The position numbers were made by a program, and so were the translations under genes. Shown piece by piece: positions 56,449 through 64,000 of a DNA stretch of 64,000 nt (positions are counted from its first letter, which is position 1; each line of letters begins with the position of its first letter). The notes beneath the pieces are model-generated. The model saw only the letters and a program-made list of their open reading frames with translations, had not been told where the DNA came from and searched no databases. Source of the stretch: Tragulus kanchil (lineage: Eukaryota > Chordata > Mammalia > Artiodactyla > Tragulidae); the NCBI GenBank assembly GCA_022376925.1, contig JAIOJX010000004.1, positions 2,418,001 through 2,482,000 on the forward strand, written 5' to 3'.

Positions 56449-58332
56449 CGACATATATGTCACACAACAACCTACAACTAACATCATACTCAACAGTGAA
56501 AAGCTGCAAGTGTTCCCTCTAAGATAAGGAACAAGATAAGAATGTCTACTCTCAACACTTTTTTTTCAACATAGTTTTGGAAGTCCTAGACACAGCAATC
56601 AGAGGAAAACAAAACAAAACATAAAATGAATTCAAACTGCAAAAGAAGTTAAAACTGTCTATAGATGACATATTATGCAGAGAAAATCCCAATGACATTA
56701 CCAGAAAACCATAAGAGCTCATCAATAAATTTAGTAAAGCTGCAGGTTACAAATTAAACCTACTTAAGGAAACAAAAGATCTGTACTATGAAACACTGAT
56801 GATAGAAATCAAAGATGACATAAAACAGATAGGAAGATACACCATACTCTTAGATTGGAAGAATCAATATGATCGAAATGACTATACTACCATAGACAAT
56901 CTCATATTCAATGTCATCCCTATCAAATTACCAATGGCATTTTCTCAGAGAAATAGAACAGAAAATTCTGAAATTTATATAGAGATACAAAATGCCCTGA
57001 ATAGCCAATGCAATCTTGATAAAAGAAAATAGAGCTGGAGGAGTCAGGTTCTCAGATTTCAGACTATACTACATAGCTACAGTAATCAAAACAGTATGGT
57101 ATTGCCACCAAAAAAAAAAAAAAAATAGATCAATAGATAGATTGATTGATCGAACAGGACAGAAAGCCCAGAAATAAACCCATGAATACCTGTTCAATTA
57201 ATCTACAACAAAAGATTGGGTAAGCCTCTGAGAGTCCCTTGGACAGCAAGGAGATCAAACCAGTCAACCCTAATTGAAACAAACCCTAAATATTCATTAG
57301 AAGGACTGATGCTGAAGCTGACGCTCTAATACTTTGGCCACCTGACATAAAGAGTGGACTCTGTGGAAAAGACGCTGATGCTGGGAAAGATTGAGGGCGG
57401 GAGGAGAAATGGGGGAAGATGATGAGTTGGTTGGATGGCATCACTGACTCAATGGACATGAGTTTGAGCAAACTCTGGGAGGTAATGAAGGACAGGCAAG
57501 CCTGGTGTGCTGCAGTCCATGAGGTCACAAGGAATTGGAGACAACTTAGCGACTGAACAATAACAAATACGACATATATGTCACACAACAACCTACAACT
57601 AACATCATACTCAACAGTGAAAAGCTGCAAGTGTTCCCTCTAAGATAAGGAACAAGATAAGAATGTCTACTCTCAACACTTTTTTTTCAACATAGTTTTG
57701 GAAGTCCTAGACACAGCAATCAGAGGAAAACAAAACAAAACATAAAATGAATTCAAACTGCAAAAGAAGTTAAAACTGTCTATAGATGACATATTATGCA
57801 GAGAAAATCCCAATGACATTACCAGAAAACCATAAGAGCTCATCAATAAATTTAGTAAAGCTGCAGGTTACAAATTAAACCTACTTAAGGAAACAAAAGA
57901 TCTGTACTATGAAACACTGATGATAGAAATCAAAGATGACATAAAACAGATAGGAAGATACACCATACTCTTAGATTGGAAGAATCAATATGATCGAAAT
58001 GACTATACTACCATAGACAATCTCATATTCAATGTCATCCCTATCAAATTACCAATGGCATTTTCTCAGAGAAATAGAACAGAAAATTCTGAAATTTATA
58101 TAGAGATACAAAATGCCCTGAATAGCCAATGCAATCTTGATAAAAGAAAATAGAGCTGGAAGAGTCAGGTTCTCAGATTTCAGACTATACTACATAGCTA
58201 CAGTAATCAAAACAGTATGGTATTGCCACCAAAAAAAAAAAAAATAGATCAATAGATAGATTGATTGATCGAACAGGACAGAAAGCCCAGAAATAAACCC
58301 ATGAATACCTGTTCAATTAATCTACAACAAAG
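56101..58332 (+). repeat. Direct duplication 18 (56101-57212 / 57222-58332)
   Basis: Offset 1121 bp up to the A run, 9 bp of filler (57213-57221). G at 57040 is A at 58161. The A run is 16 in copy one and 14 in copy two. Confidence 0.92.
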
Positions 58333-60162
58333 GAGGCAAGACTACACAATGTAGCAAAGACAGCAATAAATGGTGCTGGGAAAACTGGATAGCTACATGA
58401 AAAAAAAAGAAAAGAAAAGAAATTAGAATACTCTTTAGCACCATACAGAAAAAATAAACTCAAGATAGACTAAAGACCTAAATTAAGACTGGACAGTATA
58501 AAACTCTTAGAGGAAAACATAGACAGAAAACTCATTTACAGGGCTTCCCCTGGTGGTCCAGTGGGTAAGGACACCGCCTTGCAGTGCAAGGGGCGCCGGT
58601 TCGAGCCCTGGCCTGGGAAGATCCCACGTGCCGCGGAGCGGCTGGACTGATGTGTCCAATCACCGAGCCGGAGCTCTGGCGCGCATGCACCCAGAGCCGG
58701 CGCTCTGCGACAACAGAGGCCACCACGATGGGAGGCCCACAGGAGCCGAAGAACAAAATAGAGAAATGAAAGACCAATAGAAGTGGCCTGCCCACTCCCC
58801 TCCCTCCCCAACCCGACCCCCGCCCAAAGTAAATAAATGAATAAATCTTTAAAAAAAAAAAAAAAAAACTCATTTACAGAAACTACAGCACTATCTTTTT
58901 CAATCTGTCTCCCAGAGTAATGGAAATAAACAAGTGGGACCTAATTAAACTCAAAAGCTTTTAAGCAGAAAAGGACAGCATAAACAAATCAAAAAAATAA
59001 CTCACAGACCAGGAGAAAATATTTGCAAATAATGAGAAACACTGATGATAGAAATCAAAGATGACATAAAACAGATAGGAAGATACACCATACTCTTAGA
59101 TTGGAAGAATCAATATGATCGAAATGACTATACTACCATAGACAATCTCATATTCAATGTCATCCCTATCAAATTACCAATGGCATTTTCTCAGAGAAAT
59201 AGAACAGAAAATTCTGAAATTTATATAGAGATACAAAATGCCCTGAATAGCCAATGCAATCTTGATAAAAGAAAATAGAGCTGGAGGAGTCAGGTTCTCA
59301 GATTTCAGACTATACTACATAGCTACAGTAATCAAAACAGTATGGTATTGCCACCAAAAAAAAAAAAAAAATAGATCAATAGATAGATTGATTGATCGAA
59401 CAGGACAGAAAGCCCAGAAATAAACCCATGAATACCTGTTCAATTAATCTACAACAAAGGAGGCAAGACTACACAATGTAGCAAAGACAGCAATAAATGG
59501 TGCTGGGAAAACTGGATAGCTACATGAAAAAAAAAGAAAAGAAAAGAAATTAGAATACTCTTTAGCACCATACAGAAAAAATAAACTCAAGATAGACTAA
59601 AGACCTAAATTAAGACTGGACAGTATAAAACTCTTAGAGGAAAACATAGACAGAAAACTCATTTACAGGGCTTCCCCTGGTGGTCCAGTGGGTAAGGACA
59701 CCGCCTTGCAGTGCAAGGGGCGCCGGTTCGAGCCCTGGCCTGGGAAGATCCCACGTGCCGCGGAGCGGCTGGACTGATGTGTCCAATCACCGAGCCGGAG
59801 CTCTGGCGCGCATGCACCCAGAGCCGGCGCTCTGCGACAACAGAGGCCACCACGATGGGAGGCCCACAGGAGCCGAAGAACAAAATAGAGAAATGAAAGA
59901 CCAATAGAAGTGGCCTGCCCACTCCCCTCCCTCCCCAACCCGACCCCCGCCCAAAGTAAATAAATGAATAAATCTTTAAAAAAAAAAAAAAAAAAACTCA
60001 TTTACAGAAACTACAGCACTATCTTTTTCAATCTGTCTCCCAGAGTAATGGAAATAAACAAGTGGGACCTAATTAAACTCAAAAGCTTTTAAGCAGAAAA
60101 GGACAGCATAAACAAATCAAAAAAATAACTCACAGACCAGGAGAAAATATTTGCAAATAATG
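57911..60162 (+). repeat. Direct duplication 19 (57911-59034 / 59036-60162)
   Basis: Offset 1125-1128 bp. Overlaps duplication 18, so about 420 bp occur three times. Copy three has G (59286) and A16, like copy one of duplication 18 and unlike the middle copy. Confidence 0.92.
58542..58864 (+). mobile_element. Long CHR-related SINE, CpG-rich copy
   Basis: Target repeat AAAACTCATTTACAG at 58527-58541 and 58865-58879. Body GGAGCTCTGGCGCGCATGC. Repeated at 59669-59992. Confidence 0.9.
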
Positions 60163-60667
60163 TGACCAACAAGGGATTAGTCTACAGAATTTATGAACAG
60201 CTCATGAGGTTTAACAGCATAAAAACAAATGACCCAATCAAAAAATTGGGCAAAGGATCTAAATAAATATTTCTCCAAAGAATACAGAGAACCAAGAAGA
60301 CACATGGAAAGATGTTCAACATCAATAATTATTAGAGAAATTCAAATCAAAACTACAATAAGATACCATCTCACACCAATCAGAATGGCCATCATCAAAC
60401 AATAAATGCTAGCGAGGGCATGGAGAAAAGGGAACCCTCTTACACTGGGAATGTGAACTGGTACAGCCCTATGGAAAAAAGTATGGAGGTTCTTTAAAAA
60501 CTGAATGTAGAACTACCATATGATCCTGCAATCCCACACCTGGGCATATACCCAGAGAAAACCATAATTCAAAAAAATACATGGACCCAATGTTCACTGC
60601 AGCACTATTTACAATAGCCAAGACATGGAAGCAACCTAGATATCCATCAACAGACGAACGGATAAAG

Positions 60668-60668
<1 letters not shown>

Positions 60669-60712
<44 letters not shown>
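60669..60712. repeat. (TG)22 microsatellite
   Basis: Twenty-two uninterrupted TG units inside the second L1. Likely polymorphic. Confidence 0.97.
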
Positions 60713-60713
<1 letters not shown>

Positions 60714-61269
60714 ATACACACAATGGTATATTACTCAGACATAAAAAGTGAAATATTGCCCACTAGAGCAACACAGAGTGACCTACAGAATATCACAGTA
60801 TGTGAAGTAACTCAAAAGCAAATATTATATATCACTTACATATGAAATATTAAAAAATAATACAAATGAATCTATTTACAAAACAGAAACCGACTCACAA
60901 ATACAATTAAAAAAAAAAAAACTTAAGGCTACCAAAAATGGAATGGAGTTGAGAGAAGAATAAATTAGCAGTATGGGATTAACAGAAACACATATTTTAT
61001 ATGTAAAATAGGTAAGCAACAAAGATTTACTATATGACACAAGGAATAAATTCAATACCTTGTAAAAATGGATAATGAAAAATAATCTGAATAAAATATC
61101 CATATACCTAATATATAATTGAATAACTTTGCTATACACCAAAACACAACACTGTAAATGAACTAAACTTCAATTTAAAAATAATACTAGTAATAGTTCC
61201 TCATTATTAAGTACCAATAGTGTGCCAAGTTCTTTTTTTATCATTAAACTTTTTGACTGGAGTACAGCT

Positions 61270-61450
61270 GATTAAGTGTGCCAAGTTCTATGCCAAGGGC
61301 TTTCCACCCATCATCTCATTTAAGCCTCTGTAACAACCCAAGAGGTAGCCATTATTCTTAGCTGCATCTCACAAAGGAGGAAGCAGCTTTAAAGAGGACA
61401 GACAACTACTGTGGTGGAGCCAGGAGCCAATTCCTGCCTCTCAGACTGAA
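61270..61450 (+). mobile_element. MIR SINE
   Basis: TTTCCACCCATCATCTCATT, CAACCCAAGAGGTAGCCATT and GGAGCCAGGAGCCAATTCC follow the MIR order. Confidence 0.65.
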
Positions 61451-61513
61451 GAACTCAGTTCAACCACTCTAATCAGGCAGGATGCTTTCAGTTGCAAGTA
61501 AAGAGTACCTTCT

Positions 61514-61777
61514 TAGGGACTTCCCTGATGGTCCAGTGGTTAAGACAACCTTCAATGCAGGGACACAGGTTCGATCCCTGGTTGAGGAAGTAAGATCTCA
61601 CATGCCTCAGAGCAACTAAGCCTGAGAGCCATAACTACTGAACCCATGTACTCAGAAGTCCACACCCCACAACCAGAGAATCTGTGCACTGCAACAAAAG
61701 ATCCCCCATGATGCAACAAAGATCCTGCCTGCCCCAACTAAGATCTGATGCAGGAAATAATTAATTTTTTAAAAAAC
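61514..61777 (+). mobile_element. CHR-2-like SINE
   Basis: ACTTCCCTGATGGTCCAGTG head, body AGAGCAACTAAGCCTGAGAG, A/T-rich tail. Flanked by AGTACCTTCT at 61504-61513 and 61778-61787. Confidence 0.82.
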
Positions 61778-61787
61778 AGTACCTTCT

Positions 61788-62049
61788 GGGGTTTCCCTGG
61801 TGGTCCAGTGGGTAAAGAGTCTGCCTTGCAGTACAAGGGGAACCGGTTCAATCCCCGGCCCGGGAAGATCCCACGTGCCTGGAAGTGGCTGGGCCAGTGT
61901 GTCGAATTACAAGCCGGCACTCTGGAGTGCATGCACCCACAGCCAGTGCTCTGCAACAAGAAAGGCCACTGCAATGGGAGGCCCACACGTGCCAAAGAAT
62001 AAAGACAGCTGAAAAATAAAACCATTACTCAGAGGCAAAAAAAAAAAAA
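61788..62049 (+). mobile_element. Long CHR-related SINE at the 3' target repeat of another SINE
   Basis: GGGGTTTCCCTGGTGGTCCA head to poly(A). Flanked by AGTACCTTCT (61778-61787) and AGTGCCTTCT (62050-62059), the same motif used by the preceding SINE. Confidence 0.85.
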
Positions 62050-62059
62050 AGTGCCTTCT

Positions 62060-63389
62060 TAAAAGTGGCTTAAACAAGGAGAACACATGTTGTCTTGCAC
62101 AACTAGAGAGAGGTCCCAGGTACAGGGCTAGTTGACTCAGAAGCTCAGTAATGCTGTTGGGAGTCCAGATTCTTCGCTTCACCATCCTTGTTGAGGTTCT
62201 TTGCATTGCTCCTCTCCACCATCCTAGGTGTGACTCTTCAGGTTTACAAGAGGCTGCTGTGGTGCCGGGCATCACATCCTCCCACAGTCACACTGAAAAA
62301 CAGGAAAGAAATTTCCCTTGTGTCTCTTTCAAACAGACAAATCTTCCCCGAAGTCCTGAGTAGGCTTCTCTGCAGGTTCTGCTGGCAGAACAATGGACTA
62401 GGCCCAAGCCCTTTGATGCAAAAACAGTTGGTATCTGTTTTAGCGTTTCAGCCTTGATACTGGGAGGCAGGTACCCTGCTGGCAAAGACAACAGAGCAGA
62501 CAGGAGTGGCCTCTGGGTAAGTGAATCACAGGGTTTTGACCACAGTCACTGTCCCTTCCCCTAAGAGAATCACATTCTGTGTTGCCTAAAAGCTTTTTGT
62601 GACTTTTCATATGTCACAAAAACTAATGTGACATAACTAAAAAGCGTTAGACTTACTTTACTTCATCCATTCTAAAATATAAAAATATAAACCTTTTTCA
62701 CATCTTGACATCTATGATGATGAGATGTGGCTTTAAAGGGAGCTCCTTTCCTGATCTCTCATAATATGATTCTTCTAAGTATCACCCCCACCACAGCTCC
62801 TTGAAACAGGTGGCTAAAATGTGTAAAAGGAAACTCAAGAATGTTTCCTTGCTCCCTGGACACACACACACACTCAGAAAATACTTTTTATTACTTACTG
62901 AGCATTGGCTGTGAGGCAGGAGCACTGAGGATACAACTGTGTACAAGCCAGGTGTGGCTCTCAAGCGTAGCTCTAGTCTTGAAAAGGAAACTGACTGTAA
63001 ACAAGCAAACAGAAAAGAGATGGCACACAGTTAACTGCCACAGAGACACAAACAGGGCACCAGAAAACAGAAGCAGAAAGGAATTCACTTCATGCTCTGA
63101 CTGAAGGATGACAACAGACTACTTGAGGGAAAAGCGGGGATGGGAGCATTCTAGGCACAGAGAGCAGTACATGCAAAGGCACTGAGGTGAGCAAGAGCTT
63201 GATGTATCTAGGACTAAAGCACACTGGAGAGAAGCACAGGAAGGGGAGCTGGGGGGGCAGGCAGAGACCAGAACGTGCAGAAGAAATGGAAGGACACCTC
63301 GCATTCATGCAGGCTTCATGGCGACTGTCTGGCTTGCCCTGTGGCTGTTAGCTACTGGAATCAGGCAGAACCACACCAAGTCTAGCTAC
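62060..63389. other. Downstream intergenic DNA
   Basis: No exon of a neighbouring gene recognised. 63110-63230 looks like an old interspersed repeat (ACATGCAAAGGCACTGAGG) that I cannot name firmly. Confidence 0.45.
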
Positions 63390-64000
63390 TGAAAGTGTGG
63401 TCCCCAACCAGCAGCACTGGAGTCACCAGGGAGCTTGTGACACATGCTGAATCTCAGGCTCCACTCCCAATCTACTCAACCTGAACCCATATTTTAATAA
63501 GAATCCCGGGCGATTCACACACATGGTGAAGTTTGAGAAGTGCTGCTTTAAACCATCTTTCTTTTGGACAGACACAGCAACATTTTGTGTCTGACTTTCT
63601 AAAAGGGACTTTCATATCAGGGTTTTGACCACAGTCACTGTCCCTTCCCCTAAGAGAATCACATTCTGTGTTGCCTAAAAGCTTTTTGTGACTTTTCATA
63701 TGTCACAAAAACTAATGTGACATAACTAAAAAGCGTTAGACTTACTTTACTTCATCCATTCTAAAATATAAAAATATAAACCTTTTTCACATCTTGACAT
63801 CTATGATGATGAGATGTGGCTTTAAAGGGAGCTCCTTTCCTGATCTCTCATAATATGATTCTTCTAAGTATCACCCCCACCACAGCTCCTTGAAACAGGT
63901 GGCTAAAATGTGTAAAAGGAAACTCAAGAATGTTTCCTTGCTCCCTGGACACACACACACACTCAGAAAATACTTTTTATTACTTACTGAGCATTGGCTG
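62529..64000 (+). repeat. Direct duplication 20 (62529 onward / 63618 onward)
   Basis: Offset 1089 bp. The second copy starts at about 63618 and still matches 62529-62911 when the window ends, so its full length is unknown. Confidence 0.9.
63390..63544 (-). mobile_element. MER5A-like hAT fragment
   Basis: GTCACCAGGGAGCTTGTGAC, CTGAATCTCAGGCTCCACTC, ATATTTTAATAAGAATCCC and AAGTTTGAGAAGTGCTGC follow the MER5A consensus order. Confidence 0.75.

Larger units (their letters stand above)
54255..61190 (+). mobile_element. L1 LINE, second plus-strand copy
   Basis: Starts again in ORF2 at the block also found at 48462 (AATATCACTGATGAACAAAG type) and runs to an L1 3' end (TTGAATAACTTTGCTATACACC ... 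TAAATGAACTAAACTTCA). Interrupted by BovB (55632), a SINE (58542) and duplications 18 and 19. Frames are broken, for example at the A run near 57110. Confidence 0.82.

Noticed and set aside
60469..60723. Minus-strand frame with a His-Thr repeat
   Set aside because: Translation of the (TG)22 microsatellite.
1601..64000. The periodic 1.1-kb duplications as a new tandem-amplification system or segmental duplication hotspot
   Set aside because: The size range is narrow, copies are near identical, triplets alternate variants as two haplotypes would, and errors concentrate at junctions. Assembly error is simpler. Kept as a finding, not as a biological system.
1..64000. CRISPR array, operon, phage or integron structure
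   Set aside because: No short regularly spaced repeats with unique spacers and no prokaryotic genes. The organism is a mammal.
62060..64000. First exons of a gene downstream of ABLIM3 (in human the next gene is AFAP1L1)
   Set aside because: No matching coding block, CpG-rich promoter or convincing first exon was seen.

Overview
This is nuclear DNA from a ruminant mammal. The call rests on BovB (RTE-type) LINE fragments, Bov-A2/Bov-tA SINEs, CHR-type tRNA-derived SINEs and artiodactyl-like L1 sequence, all read by eye. The lineage within ruminants (pecoran or chevrotain) cannot be fixed from this window. There is no bacterial, phage or CRISPR content, and almost every short open reading frame here is chance or transposon-derived.

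The only cellular gene I can support is the 3' half of ABLIM3 (actin-binding LIM protein 3) on the + strand. Fourteen distinct coding exons lie between about 7.26 kb and 41.19 kb. Laid end to end they give 1164 bp in one uninterrupted frame (387 residues plus stop). They cover the tail linker rich in Ser, Tyr and Pro and the C-terminal villin-type headpiece that binds F-actin. The LIM-domain exons lie upstream of the window. Two exons are very small (30 bp and 8 bp). The 3'UTR starts at 41193 and has AATAAA signals at 41748 and 43285.

The dominant structural signal is not a gene. About twenty direct duplications occur, each unit 1.05-1.15 kb long, each nearly identical and back to back, joined either by 1-40 bp of filler or by a few shared bases. 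Several overlap so that one stretch appears three times. They cut through exons, introns, SINEs and LINEs alike. In two triplicated stretches copies 1 and 3 share variants that copy 2 lacks. I infer unmerged overlapping contig or haplotype ends in the assembly, not biology. Removing one copy of each would shrink the window to roughly 42 kb. If taken at face value they duplicate five ABLIM3 exons (one is present three times), and two of those duplications would break the frame.

Layout: 0-7.2 kb, intron with BovB, MIR and an L1 (minus) carrying three SINEs. 7.2-18.9 kb, exons a-g. 18.9-27.9 kb, a large AT-rich intron with an LTR-like repeat pair, a DNA transposon and old L1. 27.9-35.2 kb, exons h-m. 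35.2-41.0 kb, last intron with a minus-strand BovB holding a nested L1. 41.1-43.3 kb, last exon and 3'UTR. 44.7-61.2 kb, downstream block of two plus-strand L1 copies broken by SINEs and BovB. 61.2-64 kb, MIR, two SINEs in one target site and an old MER5-like element. No exon of a downstream gene was recognised.
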